Shown here: one piece after another, positions 16,807 through 26,424 of the stretch
Numbering within the stretch: the first letter of the stretch is position 1
How the letters are laid out: every line of letters begins with the position of its first letter
Assembly (NCBI RefSeq): GCF_029989365.1
Contig: NZ_JAPRAQ010000001.1
Location: 434,001-498,000, forward strand
DNA: 64,000 nucleotides
Source of the DNA: Bradyrhizobium sp. Arg816
GTDB taxonomy: Bacteria; Pseudomonadota; Alphaproteobacteria; Rhizobiales; Xanthobacteraceae
Direction of reading: 5' to 3'
The notes under the pieces: generated by a model
The model's input: the letters and a program-made list of their open reading frames with translations, nothing else
What the model was told of the DNA's origin: nothing
Database searches by the model: none
Position numbers and translations under genes: made by a program

Positions 16807-18531
16807 ATGACGCTCGAACGCCTGGATGGCTCCGATTCCGTACAGCCCCAGCGATGGTGGCGCCGTGTGCTCCCAAACTGGACCATGAAGGTCACGCGGC
16901 GCAATGAAAGAGCGTCGCGGCAAAGCCAGGCCGCTTATCTCGCCGAAGCGCAGAAGCTCAGCCAAACCGGCAGCTTCGGCTGGAATGTCGAGACCGGAGA
17001 GCTGTTCTGGTCGGATGAAACGTTCAGAATCTTCGATCTCGCGCCGACATCGCGCCCGTCGCTCGACGTCGTCCTGAAGCGCACGCATCCAGACGATCTC
17101 GAGTCCGTTCGCGCAGCGATCGACCGCGCTGTGAAAGACCGGAAGGATATCGCCCTCGAACAGCGCCTGGTCATGAGCGACGGTTCGATCAAGCATATCC
17201 GCGTCGTCGCTCGCGGAATGACCGACGACCGAGGTCAGTTCGAGTTCGTCGGGGCGGTCATGGACATCACCGACCAGAAGAAGGCCCACACCGAGCTGGA
17301 GCGGAGCGAGCAGCGCTATCGCCATCTGTTCAGCCGCATGCCGATCGCGCTTCGCCAGCTCGATGCCAGCAGGCTGGTGGTGCTGTTCCGGAAACTGCGC
17401 GCCGAAGGCATCACGGATCTCGCCCCCTATTTCGACAGCCATCCCGATTTCCTCCGGACGTGCATGGACGCGCTGTCATTTCAGGAGGCCAACGAGCGGG
17501 CCATCCAGATCTTCGGAAGCGGCGCCGACGGCTATGTCGGGCGTTCAATGGTCGAGACCTGGAAGGAACGTCCAGACACGTTCCGCCGCGCCATGGAGTC
17601 CCGCTTTCGCGGTGAAACGAACTTCGAGGAAGAAACCAAGATGGTGACGTGGGACGGCCGCGTCGTCGACGTTCTCTTCACAACGGCCCGCGTCGGTCCA
17701 ATCAATGATCTCGAAATAAGCCTGGTCGCCACGATCGACATCTCGCAACGCGTCCGTGCCCAGGAGAGGCTTCGGCAGGTGCAGGCGGAGTTCGCGCATG
17801 CGGCGCGCGTCTCGATGCTCGGCGAGCTCACCGCCTCCATCGCGCACGAAGTCAACCAGCCTTTGGCCGCCATCGCGACCAACGCCGCTGCCGGGCTGCG
17901 CTGGCTGAACAGGCCCATTCCCGACATGGCCGAGGTCCGCAGCACAATCGAAAATATGGTCACGGATACGAGGCGGGCCGCCAACATCGTGGCGCGTGTT
18001 CACGGGATGGCTTCGCGCAAGGCGCCGGAGCGTACCGTTCTGTCGCTTGACGGTGTCATTCGCGAGGCGCTTCTGTTCCTGCGCCACGAGATGGAATCCC
18101 GCGGTGTAACGATCCTGCACCGGCCCCACACGGAAGCTGCACTCGTGATCGGCGACCGCACCCAGCTCCAGCAGGTGATCGTCAATCTGGCGATCAACGC
18201 CGTGCAGGCGATGACGCAGGCGGGACGCGACCATGGCGGGATCGTCATCACCACCGCCGCGCAGGACGCGACGACCCTGTACTGCTCCGTGGAGGACAAC
18301 GGTCCCGGCATCTCCGTCGAACATGCCGGCCGGCTGTTCGAAAGCTTTTTCACGACCAAGGAGTCCGGCATGGGCATGGGACTGCCGATCTGCCGGTCCA
18401 TCGTCGAAGCGCATGGCGGCCGGATCGACGCCGAAGGCCTTGGTGCAGATCGCGGCGCCCGGTTCTGGTTTACGCTGCCGATCTCGACGTCGGCGTCATC
18501 GCCGCCATCCGGTCGGGACGCCGACGCCTGA
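16807..18531 (+). CDS. PAS-domain sensor histidine kinase (FixL/DctB-like)
   Basis: This 574-residue kinase has no membrane helices, so it should be cytoplasmic. Residues ~45-160 form a PAS fold (TGSFGWNVETGELFWSDE to FVGAVMDITDQKK); a second PAS-like part runs to about 315. The dimerisation helix carries the phospho-acceptor His347 in SIAHEVNQPLAA. The ATPase part has the N box (NLAINAVQA), DNGPGI, FFTTKESGMGMGLPI, all intact. No response regulator gene is adjacent; it follows the RND/thioesterase operon by 99 bases and is convergent with the YdeP-like gene, ending 11 bases from it. Partner and signal are unknown. Confidence 0.92.
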   Translation: MTLERLDGSDSVQPQRWWRRVLPNWTMKVTRRNERASRQSQAAYLAEAQKLSQTGSFGWNVETGELFWSDETFRIFDLAPTSRPSLDVVLKRTHPDDLESVRAAIDRAVKDRKDIALEQRLVMSDGSIKHIRVVARGMTDDRGQFEFVGAVMDITDQKKAHTELERSEQRYRHLFSRMPIALRQLDASRLVVLFRKLRAEGITDLAPYFDSHPDFLRTCMDALSFQEANERAIQIFGSGADGYVGRSMVETWKERPDTFRRAMESRFRGETNFEEETKMVTWDGRVVDVLFTTARVGPINDLEISLVATIDISQRVRAQERLRQVQAEFAHAARVSMLGELTASIAHEVNQPLAAIATNAAAGLRWLNRPIPDMAEVRSTIENMVTDTRRAANIVARVHGMASRKAPERTVLSLDGVIREALLFLRHEMESRGVTILHRPHTEAALVIGDRTQLQQVIVNLAINAVQAMTQAGRDHGGIVITTAAQDATTLYCSVEDNGPGISVEHAGRLFESFFTTKESGMGMGLPICRSIVEAHGGRIDAEGLGADRGARFWFTLPISTSASSPPSGRDADA

Positions 18532-18542
18532 CCCCGCCCGCT

Positions 18543-20834
18543 CTATTCCGCCGGGGCGGTCGAGCGCACCAGGCGGATCGGGATGCCCTTGAATGACGGC
18601 GTGAAGCTGAGGGGATCGCGGGCATAGAGCGGCACCAGCGGATTGGTCTCCGGATAGTACGCGGCACAGCAGCCGGTCGGAAACGAATACGCCACCACGC
18701 GGAAGTCGCGCACGATCCGCTCGGCGCCATCAGTCGACTCCGTGATCAGGTCGACGCGATCGCCGTCCGCGAGCCCACGCTTCTTCAGTTCATATTCGTT
18801 GAGGAAGACCACGTCGCGCTGGCCGAAGACGCCGCGATAGCGGTCCGACAACGAGTAGAGCGTCGTGTTGTACTGGTCGTGGCTCCGTATCGTGCTGAGC
18901 CACAGGAAATCCGGATCGGCCTGCGGCGGGTCCTCGCCGCAGCCCTCAAACACCAGGAAGTTTGCCTTGCCGGACGGCGTTGCCCAGATCCGCTCCCGCG
19001 CGGTCGAGGTCAGATGGAAGCCGCCGGGAATGCGGATACGGGCATTGTAACTCTCGAAGATAGGGAAGACGGCCTCGATCGCGTCCCGGATGCGATCGTA
19101 GTCGCCCACAAAGCCGTCCCAATCGACCACCGTGCGCTGGGCGAGCGTCGCCTTGGCGAGGCCTGCGATGATCGCGACCTCGCTGAGAAGATGCTCCGAT
19201 GCCGGCTGGTTGCGACCGCCCGAGGCGTGGACCATCGACATCGAATCCTCGACCGTGATCGACTGCGGTCCCGATTCCTGAATGTCGATCTCGGTTCGCC
19301 CGAGGCACGGCAGGATCAGGGCGGCGCGGCCATGGATCAGATGGCTGCGGTTGAGCTTCGTGGAGACGTGGACGGTCAGATCGAGCTTGCGCAGCGCGGC
19401 CTGGGTCGCCTGCCAGTCGGGTATGGCCGCGGCAAAGTTGCCGCCCATCGCGAAAAAGACCTTCACCTCGCCGCGGATCATTGCCTCCAATGCCGTCACG
19501 ACGTTGTGTCCCGGCGTGCTCGGCGGCTTGAAGCCGAAGCGGTGCTCGAGGCGCTCGAGAAAATCCGCCTTGGGGATCTCCGTGATCCCCACGGTTCGGT
19601 CGCCCTGCACGTTGGAATGACCGCGAACCGGACAAACGCCGGCGCCGTCGCGCCCCACATTGCCGCGCAAGAGCGCAAGATTGGCGATTTGCTGCACGTT
19701 GTGCGCACCGCGCTGGTGCTGGGTAATGCCCATGCCGTAGACAAGGATGGCCCGCTCCGCCTTCATGTAGGCGCCGGCGGCATATTCCATGTCCTCGCGC
19801 GTCAGGCCGGACTGGCGCTCGATGTCGGGCCATTGCGTTCGCTTGAGATCGTCGATCAGCGCTTCGATGCCGGCGGTGTGCCCGCGAATGAATTCCCAGT
19901 CCAGTATCTCCGGCTGCTCGGCAGCACGGGCGGCCTCGTCCGTTTCGACGAGGATCTTCATGATCCCCTTGAGGACGGCGACGTCGCCACCGACACGCAC
20001 CTGGAAAAGCTTCGAGCTGATCGTCGTCGAGCCCAGCGTGATCATCTCGACCGGGCTCTGCGGCGCCTGGAAACGCTCCAGCGCCCGCTCGCGGAACGGA
20101 TTGAACGAGATGATCGAGGCGCCTCGGCGGGCCGCGTTGCGCAGGCTGGTCATCATCCGCGGGCTGTTGGTGCCCGGATTCTGGCCGAAGATGAAGATGC
20201 AATCGGCCTTGTCGAAATCCTCCAGCAGCACGGTGCCCTTGCCGACGCCGAGCGATTCCGGCAGGCCGACGCTGGTCGCCTCGTGGCACATGTTCGAACA
20301 GTCGGGAAAGTTGTTGGTGCCGAACTCGCGCACGAAGAGCTGATAGAGGAAGGCGGCTTCGTTCGAGGTTCGCCCGGACGTATAGAACTCCGCCATGTTC
20401 GGATCCGGCAGCGCATTCAGCTCGCGGCCGATCATGGCGAACGCATCGCTCCACTGCACCGGGAGATAGCAGTCGGATGCGGCGTCATAGGCCATCGGAT
20501 GGGTGAGCCGGCCGACCATTTCGAGATCGTAATCGTTCCAGCTCGCGAGCTCCGTGACGGTATGCTCGGCAAAGAATTCGGGCGTGCAGCGCTTCGATGT
20601 CGTCTCCCAGGCGATCGCCTTGCCGCCGTTCTCGCAAAATTCGAATGACGAGGTGTGCTTCGGATCGGGCCAGGCGCAGCCGGGGCAATCAAAGCCCTCC
20701 GGCTGGTTCATCCTGCTGAGCGTCGCTGCGCCCTTCAGCGGCGCCCGCTGCACCAGAAGCGCCTCGCTGAGCGCCTTGAGCGCGCCCCAGCCGCCGGCGG
20801 GTTCACGATAGGGACGAACCGATTTCGTGGTCAT
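18543..20834 (-). CDS. FdhF/YdeP-family molybdopterin oxidoreductase (formate dehydrogenase-like)
   Basis: This 763-residue bis-MGD enzyme is probably cytoplasmic, as no Tat leader is seen. An N-terminal Cys cluster (FDCPGCAWPDPKHTSSFEFC) could bind the Fe-S centre. The Mo-ligand position is Cys-His in SNMCHEATSVGLPESLG, matching the (Sec/Cys)-His pair of formate dehydrogenase H. FGQNPGTNSPRMMT, FNPFRERALERF and the C-terminal dinucleotide-binding domain fit the family. It is divergent from an oxalate decarboxylase that would supply formate, and fdhD, needed to activate such enzymes, is about 9 kb away. YdeP substrates are poorly known; formate oxidation is an inference. Confidence 0.9.
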   Translation of the reverse strand: MTTKSVRPYREPAGGWGALKALSEALLVQRAPLKGAATLSRMNQPEGFDCPGCAWPDPKHTSSFEFCENGGKAIAWETTSKRCTPEFFAEHTVTELASWNDYDLEMVGRLTHPMAYDAASDCYLPVQWSDAFAMIGRELNALPDPNMAEFYTSGRTSNEAAFLYQLFVREFGTNNFPDCSNMCHEATSVGLPESLGVGKGTVLLEDFDKADCIFIFGQNPGTNSPRMMTSLRNAARRGASIISFNPFRERALERFQAPQSPVEMITLGSTTISSKLFQVRVGGDVAVLKGIMKILVETDEAARAAEQPEILDWEFIRGHTAGIEALIDDLKRTQWPDIERQSGLTREDMEYAAGAYMKAERAILVYGMGITQHQRGAHNVQQIANLALLRGNVGRDGAGVCPVRGHSNVQGDRTVGITEIPKADFLERLEHRFGFKPPSTPGHNVVTALEAMIRGEVKVFFAMGGNFAAAIPDWQATQAALRKLDLTVHVSTKLNRSHLIHGRAALILPCLGRTEIDIQESGPQSITVEDSMSMVHASGGRNQPASEHLLSEVAIIAGLAKATLAQRTVVDWDGFVGDYDRIRDAIEAVFPIFESYNARIRIPGGFHLTSTARERIWATPSGKANFLVFEGCGEDPPQADPDFLWLSTIRSHDQYNTTLYSLSDRYRGVFGQRDVVFLNEYELKKRGLADGDRVDLITESTDGAERIVRDFRVVAYSFPTGCCAAYYPETNPLVPLYARDPLSFTPSFKGIPIRLVRSTAPAE

Positions 20835-21081
20835 CTCGATATCTCGCGATATGGCAATTCTCCGGGCCAGTTAAGGATCGCGCGGGCCGAGCCGTCTTTT
20901 CAAAACGAAGCCGAATTTCGCAATTGCACACGTTCTGAGCCCGTCGGCCGACCGCACCAGCCAGTGCATTCCGACAAAAAGAGCGCGTTCACGGAAGCTG
21001 AAACGGAGACCGGAAACTAGGTTTGTCAGTTGGAGCCCCGTCGCTACGGAGGGCTTTCGACATTTTCAGGAGCGACCCAAA

Positions 21082-22329
21082 ATGTTCTCAAGACGTGATT
21101 TGTTGGCCATGTCCGCGGCAGGCGCCGCCATGGTCGGCTCCAGCGCGCAGGCCGCAACTTTCGGCAATCCGGACGAGCCGCCGCAAGGCGCCGTGAACGC
21201 CAAGAGCCCCGGAAGCCTGTCCGATCCTGGTCCTCAAGATCCGGACCTTGCCAAGCACTTCCCCTCAGCCCAAAGCCCGCCCCCCACGGACGTCGGCGGC
21301 CTGCCGATGGATTGGGCCTCGTTCAACAATGCGCCGAGGCGCATCCAGAATGGCGGCTGGGCCCGTCAGGTCACGGTCAAGGATTTCGCCATCTCGGAGG
21401 AGATCTCCGGCGTGAACATGCGGCTGGCCGCCGGCGGCATCCGCGAGCTGCATTGGCACCAGGCGGCCGAATGGGCGATCCTGACCTACGGCTCCTGCCG
21501 CGTCACCGTGCTCGACACGCAGGGGCGCCCCTATGTCGGCGACCTCAAAGTCGGCGACCTCTGGTATTTTCCACCGGGCGCACCGCATTCGCTGCAGGGC
21601 CTGGGCCCCGATGGTTGCGAGTTCGTGATCTGTTTCGACGACGGCCACGCCGATGAATTCAACACGCTCCTGGTCACCGACTGGTTCGCCCACACGCCGC
21701 CCGAGGTGCTGGCGAAGAATTTCGGTGTTCCGGCCGAAGCCTTCGCCACGATCCCGCTGCACAACCGCTGGATCTTCCAGGGGACGGTGCCCGGCGATCT
21801 CGCCGCGGATCGCGCAGCCGTCGCAAAGCACGCCGAAGCGCCGCCCTACCCCTTCGTCCACTCGCTCGGCGGCTCGGCCCCGGTGAAGGAAAGCTCCGCC
21901 GGCAGCATCCGCGTCGCCGACAGCGCCACTTTCAAGGTTGCCACCACCGTCGCTGCGGCGCTGGTGTCGATGCCGCCGGGAGCTATCAGGGAAATGCACT
22001 GGCATCCGAATGCCGACGAATGGCAGTACTATATCAAGGGCAAAGCGCGGATGACGGTGTTCGACACCGGCCCCAATGCACTGACGACGGACTTCGCGGC
22101 AGGCGACATCGGCTATGTCCGGCGCAATCTCGGCCACTATGTCGAGAACGTCGGGGACACCGAGCTGCAGTTCGTCGGCGTGTTTCGCGCGCCCCGCTAC
22201 GAGGAGGTGTCGCTCTCCAACTGGCTGACGCACACGCCACCCAAACTGGTCGCCCAGCACTTCAACATCGACGAGAAGCTGATCGCGCAATGGCCGGACA
22301 ACAGCCCCGGCGTCATGCCAAAATCCTGA
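21082..22329 (+). CDS. oxdC: Bicupin oxalate decarboxylase with Tat-type leader
   Basis: This Mn-dependent enzyme (415 residues) splits oxalate into formate and CO2. The leader MFSRRDLLAMSAAGAAMVGSS is twin-arginine type, so it should fold with metal and be exported. Cupin 1 has HWHQAAEW with downstream PHSLQ; cupin 2 has HWHPNADEW with a downstream GHYVEN, giving both metal sites. In the lid loop FDDGHADEFNT, the Glu aligned with Glu162 of Bacillus OxdC (the proton donor of decarboxylation) is kept, although neighbouring lid residues differ from SENST. An AGGAG site precedes the start and a strong terminator follows. Confidence 0.93.
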   Translation: MFSRRDLLAMSAAGAAMVGSSAQAATFGNPDEPPQGAVNAKSPGSLSDPGPQDPDLAKHFPSAQSPPPTDVGGLPMDWASFNNAPRRIQNGGWARQVTVKDFAISEEISGVNMRLAAGGIRELHWHQAAEWAILTYGSCRVTVLDTQGRPYVGDLKVGDLWYFPPGAPHSLQGLGPDGCEFVICFDDGHADEFNTLLVTDWFAHTPPEVLAKNFGVPAEAFATIPLHNRWIFQGTVPGDLAADRAAVAKHAEAPPYPFVHSLGGSAPVKESSAGSIRVADSATFKVATTVAAALVSMPPGAIREMHWHPNADEWQYYIKGKARMTVFDTGPNALTTDFAAGDIGYVRRNLGHYVENVGDTELQFVGVFRAPRYEEVSLSNWLTHTPPKLVAQHFNIDEKLIAQWPDNSPGVMPKS

Positions 22330-22357
22330 ACCAGGACCCGCAGGGGTTCTGAACGAG

Positions 22358-22388
22358 AAAGGCGCCGAAACCGGCGCCTTTCTTTTTA
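22358..22388. terminator. Rho-independent terminator after oxdC, possibly bidirectional
   Basis: A ten-base stem AAAGGCGCCG / CGGCGCCTTT with loop AAAC is followed by CTTTTTAT on the plus strand. The minus strand has TTTCTCGTT after the same stem, so it may also serve the end of cydB, whose stop is at 22426. Confidence 0.9.
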
Positions 22389-22425
22389 TCCGTGACAGCT
22401 CACGGCAACTTCGAGCGTGCAGCCG

Positions 22426-23412
22426 TCAGTAGTGATCGGCAGCAGGGGCCGCCTTGCCGCGGAAGACGCGATAGCCGATTGCCACATAGAGCAGCATCAG
22501 CGGGAATACGAACAGGCCGGCACCCCAGAACATGAATGCAAGACTTGCATGAGGCGCCGCGGCCTCGTCGATCGTGACGACGAACGGAATCATGTAGGGC
22601 CAGAACGACAGGGCAAGCGTGGCGAAAGCCGCGACGAAGATCAGGGCGACCATATGGAACGGCCAATAGTCGTCATGGCGCAGGATGCTTTTGGCCAGCA
22701 TCGCGGCCGCACCGGCGCCGATCACGGGAAACACGAACAGATAGGGCCGGTCGGTCCAGCGCTGCAGAATCGGAAGGTTTTCGGCAAGCGCATACGCAAA
22801 GACGACCACCAGGAACACCAGGACGCCGATCGCCAGCGGCGGGATCTGGCGCCGTGCGGCATCCCGAACGGGACCGTCGCATTTCCGCACCAGCCAGCAG
22901 GCCCCGAGCAGCGAATAGCCGAAGCAGAGCCCGACCCCGCACAGGGCGGAAAATGCGGTCAGCCAGCCGAGCGTTCCGCCGGTATAATCGCCGTTGGAGA
23001 ACTGGAGTCCTTCGACGAGAGCGCCGACCATCGCGCCCTGCATGAAGCTGGCGGCAAACGAGCCCACGACGAAGCTGACGTCCCAGACCCAGCGCGAACT
23101 GAGCGCCTTGCCGCGAAACTCGAACGCCACGCCGCGCAGGATCAATCCGAGCAGCATCACGAGAACAGGGATATAGAAGGCCGACATCACCATGGCGTAG
23201 ACCACGGGAAACGAGCCCCACATGATCACGCCCGTGACGATCAGCCAGGTTTCATTGCCGTCCCAGACCGGAGCGACCGTGCTCAGCATGGCATCCCGTT
23301 GCGACTCGCCGCCGGCCGCGCTGAACAGCATGCCGACGCCAAGATCGAACCCGTCGAGGAGGAGATAGATCAGGATGCTGATGGCAAGAAGGGCAACCCA
23401 GTACATCACCAT
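22426..23412 (-). CDS. cydB: Cytochrome bd-type quinol oxidase subunit II
   Basis: The 328-residue inner-membrane subunit starts MVMYWVALLAISILIYLLLDGFDLGVGML, the typical CydB opening, and has about eight further hydrophobic segments. With CydA it oxidises quinol and reduces oxygen without pumping protons. It begins two bases after the cydA stop, so the pair is cotranslated. The motif APVWDGNETWLIV is diagnostic. No small CydX-type ORF was found between cydB and the terminator. Confidence 0.95.
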   Translation of the reverse strand: MVMYWVALLAISILIYLLLDGFDLGVGMLFSAAGGESQRDAMLSTVAPVWDGNETWLIVTGVIMWGSFPVVYAMVMSAFYIPVLVMLLGLILRGVAFEFRGKALSSRWVWDVSFVVGSFAASFMQGAMVGALVEGLQFSNGDYTGGTLGWLTAFSALCGVGLCFGYSLLGACWLVRKCDGPVRDAARRQIPPLAIGVLVFLVVVFAYALAENLPILQRWTDRPYLFVFPVIGAGAAAMLAKSILRHDDYWPFHMVALIFVAAFATLALSFWPYMIPFVVTIDEAAAPHASLAFMFWGAGLFVFPLMLLYVAIGYRVFRGKAAPAADHY

Positions 23413-23414
23413 GG

Positions 23415-24824
23415 CTATTCTCCCGCCCCGAGATAGCTGCGTGCGGCCGGCACCTGATCGGCGAGCGACATCGGCCGATTGGGCACGGGAACGTGGAGCG
23501 GCCTGCCGCCGAGTCCCGCCGGGCCGGCACGCAGCAGCCGATAGATGTAATACGTCCCGAACGAGAAGATGAAGGCGTAGACCGCGACGAACAGGATCAA
23601 GGAAGTCATCGCAGCCGACGCGGTCAGGAACGGCGTCACGGCGTCCGCAGTCCGCAACACGCCATAGACCGTCCATGGCTGGCGCCCCACTTCCGCGGTG
23701 TACCAACCGGTGAGGATCGCGACCCACGGCAGCGGAAAGCTGAGGAAGATGCCCCACAGCAGCAGGCGGTTCCGATCGAGCCGATGCTTGAGGCCGAGCC
23801 AGGTCCCGAGCCAGGCTAATCCCAGCATCACGAAGCCGCAGCCGACCATGATGCGGAAGGTGAAGAACGGGATCAGCACCGGCGGCCGGTCCTGCGGCGC
23901 GAAGCTGGTGAGGCCGACCTCTTTCGACGTCAGGCTCATGCTGCCGATGATGCTCCCGAGCACGGGAATCGATATCGCGTATTTGTTCGATTCGGTGCTC
24001 GAATCCGGGATCGCGATCAGCACCTCGGAGGCCGGCTGCTCGTCATGCCAGCGCGCCTCGATCGCGGCGAACTTGGCCGGCTGGTAATCGTGGACATAGT
24101 CGCCGACAAGATGCCCGATGAAGAGCTGGGCCGGCAGCAGCACCGCGGCAAGCGCAAGTCCCATCCGCAGCATGACATGGGCTTCGGCGCGATAGGTCCG
24201 CCGCAGCAGATACCGCGCGCCGGTTGCCGCCACGCAGAACGCGCCGGTCAGGTAGGACGCGAGCAGCATATGCGGAAACCGGACCCAGACCACGCGATTG
24301 AAGATGATCTGCGTCCAGTCATCAGGCACGAACTGGTCGTTCTGCAGGACGTAGCCGGTCGGCACCTGCATCCAGCTGTTGTTGACCATGATCCAGAATG
24401 CGGAGAGCGTCGTTCCAACTGCCACCATCGCGGTGGAGAACAGGTAGAACCAGGGCGGCACCCGGGGCCGGCCGAAGATGAGGATGCCGAAAAAGCCCGC
24501 CTCCAGCATGAAGGCGGTGAACGTCTCGTAGGAGAGCAGCGGACCCTGGATCGGGCCCGACATCTTCGAGAGCACGCTCCAGTTCGTTCCGAACTGGAAC
24601 GCCATCACCACGCCCGATACGACGCCCATGCCGAACGCCACGCCGAAGATCTTCAGCCAGAACGCGAACAGGGTCCGGTAGACGGGCTTGCCACTGTACT
24701 GGTGCATCGCTTCGAGCACGGTGAGCCAGGCGGCAAGCCCGATCGTGAACGCCGGGAAGATGATGTGGAACGAGATGGTGAAAGCGAATTGCAGCCGCGA
24801 CAGAAGGAGCGCCGTCGGGTCCAT
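23415..24824 (-). CDS. cydA: Cytochrome bd-type quinol oxidase subunit I, CioA-like
   Basis: This haem-binding subunit of 469 residues starts MDPTALLLSRLQFAFTISFHIIFPAFTIG after a GGGAGAA ribosome site. The haem/proton region includes GVVSGVVMAFQFGTNW and WIMVNNSWMQVPTG, and the quinol-side GRQPW motif is intact. The periplasmic Q-loop is short and the protein is about 50 residues shorter than E. coli CydA, which fits the cyanide-insensitive CioA branch. It lies 19 bases after mqo, so malate oxidation and this oxidase are probably one transcription unit. Confidence 0.94.
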   Translation of the reverse strand: MDPTALLLSRLQFAFTISFHIIFPAFTIGLAAWLTVLEAMHQYSGKPVYRTLFAFWLKIFGVAFGMGVVSGVVMAFQFGTNWSVLSKMSGPIQGPLLSYETFTAFMLEAGFFGILIFGRPRVPPWFYLFSTAMVAVGTTLSAFWIMVNNSWMQVPTGYVLQNDQFVPDDWTQIIFNRVVWVRFPHMLLASYLTGAFCVAATGARYLLRRTYRAEAHVMLRMGLALAAVLLPAQLFIGHLVGDYVHDYQPAKFAAIEARWHDEQPASEVLIAIPDSSTESNKYAISIPVLGSIIGSMSLTSKEVGLTSFAPQDRPPVLIPFFTFRIMVGCGFVMLGLAWLGTWLGLKHRLDRNRLLLWGIFLSFPLPWVAILTGWYTAEVGRQPWTVYGVLRTADAVTPFLTASAAMTSLILFVAVYAFIFSFGTYYIYRLLRAGPAGLGGRPLHVPVPNRPMSLADQVPAARSYLGAGE

Positions 24825-24843
24825 CGGACATTCTCCCGTTCGT

Positions 24844-26382
24844 TCACGCCCGCTTCGCGGCGGCCGGCGCGCGTGCGGCCGGCTGCGGAATGTTGTCGAC
24901 CTTGAGGATCGCCGCGGTCGCTGCACGAATCTGGCGACAGAAATCCGCATCGTCGATCAGCGACACGCCATAGGACGGGATGATCTGCTTCAGCTTGGGC
25001 AGCCAGGCGCTTGCCGTCAGCTCGCCGGCGAAGCACTTCTCCAGCACGCTGATGGCGATGAACGCTGCCGTGGAGGCGCCCGGCGAGGCGCCGAGCAGGG
25101 CGACCAGCGAATGGTCGTCCGCGCCGACGAGCTCGGTCCCGAACTCGAGCAACCCACCACGCTTGACATCGGGCTTGATGATCTGGACGCGCTGGCCCGC
25201 GACCTGCAATCTCCAGTCCTTCGGGTCGGCCTTCGGGAAATATTCGTCGAGCGCGGCGAGCCGGTGTCCCTCGGATTGCAGCACCTGCCCGACCAGGTAT
25301 TCGGTGAGATCGAAATTATCGCGCGCCACCGAAAGCAGCGGCTCGACATTGGCGGGACGAATGGACTCGAAGAGATCCAGCAGCGAGCCGTGCTTGAGGA
25401 ACTTGCTCGAGAAGCCGGCATAGGGACCGAACAGCAACGAGTGCTGGCCGCCGATCACCCGCGTATCGAGATGCGGCACCGACATCGGCGGCGATCCGAC
25501 CGCGGCCTTGCCGTAGACCTTGGCATGGTGACGCTTGTTGATCTCTGGATCATCGCAGCGCAGCCAGATCCCGCTGACCGGGAAGCCGCCATAGCCGCGC
25601 CCCTCCGGGATGCCGGATTTCTCCAGCAGCGGCAGCGCACCGCCGCCGGCACCGATGAAGACGAATTTTGCACGCACCGACCGCGTCTCGCCGCTCGCGG
25701 TGTCCCGCACTTCGACGCGCCACCGGCCGCCCTGCTCCCGGTCAAGACCGGTGACGCAGCTGTTGTAGTGGACGGCGCAGCCCGGCTGGCTGACCAGATG
25801 CTTGACCAGCAGATGCGTCAACGAGCCGTAGTCGACGTCGGTGCCGGTGATGATCCGCGTCGCGGCAACGGCCTCGTCGCCACTCCGACCGTCCATCACC
25901 AGCGGCGCCCATTCGGCAATCTTCTTGGGATCCTCGGTATGCTCCATCCCCTCATAGCAATGATGGGCCGACATCGCCTTGAACCGCTTCCGCAAGAATT
26001 CGACGTTCTCCGCGCCGTGCACGAAGCTCATATGCGGCACCGGATGGATGAAGGCCCGCGGATCCGCGATCGCTCCGCGCCCGATCAGGTAGGACCAGAA
26101 CTGCCGGGACAGATCGAACTCGACATTGACCTGGAGCGCCTTGGAGATGTCGATGCTGCCGTCGGGCCGCTGCGGCGTATAGTTCATCTCGCAGTTCGCC
26201 GCGTGGCCGGTCCCGGCATTGTTCCAGGAGTCGGAGCTTTCCTGCGCGCAATCCCCGAGAATTTCGCACATCTGGATCGACAGGGAGGGCTCGAGCTCCT
26301 TGAGAAAGACGCCGAGGGTCGCGCTCATGATGCCGGCGCCAATGAGGACGACATCGGTTTCGCGGTCGGAAGCTGCTGACAT
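24844..26382 (-). CDS. mqo: Malate:quinone oxidoreductase
   Basis: This 512-residue FAD enzyme at the membrane face oxidises malate to oxaloacetate and reduces quinone. The dinucleotide fold is at the N-terminus (VVLIGAGIMSATLG). Family motifs follow: DSWNNAGTGHAANCEMNYTP, VHGAENVEFLRKRF, IGGQHSLLFGPYAGFS and the C-terminal LLGASPGASTAAF. It sits between the cupin pair and cydAB. The quinol it makes is the substrate of the neighbouring oxidase, and its malate could come from the upstream fumC product. Confidence 0.96.
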   Translation of the reverse strand: MSAASDRETDVVLIGAGIMSATLGVFLKELEPSLSIQMCEILGDCAQESSDSWNNAGTGHAANCEMNYTPQRPDGSIDISKALQVNVEFDLSRQFWSYLIGRGAIADPRAFIHPVPHMSFVHGAENVEFLRKRFKAMSAHHCYEGMEHTEDPKKIAEWAPLVMDGRSGDEAVAATRIITGTDVDYGSLTHLLVKHLVSQPGCAVHYNSCVTGLDREQGGRWRVEVRDTASGETRSVRAKFVFIGAGGGALPLLEKSGIPEGRGYGGFPVSGIWLRCDDPEINKRHHAKVYGKAAVGSPPMSVPHLDTRVIGGQHSLLFGPYAGFSSKFLKHGSLLDLFESIRPANVEPLLSVARDNFDLTEYLVGQVLQSEGHRLAALDEYFPKADPKDWRLQVAGQRVQIIKPDVKRGGLLEFGTELVGADDHSLVALLGASPGASTAAFIAISVLEKCFAGELTASAWLPKLKQIIPSYGVSLIDDADFCRQIRAATAAILKVDNIPQPAARAPAAAKRA

Positions 26383-26424
26383 GGCTATTTCCTTCGTCGG
26401 GTGTTGCTGCTTTGGATGGCTCGA

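Noticed and set aside
22390..22425. A CydX-like small subunit gene after cydB
   Set aside because: The space between cydB and the terminator is only a few dozen bases and has no small hydrophobic frame.
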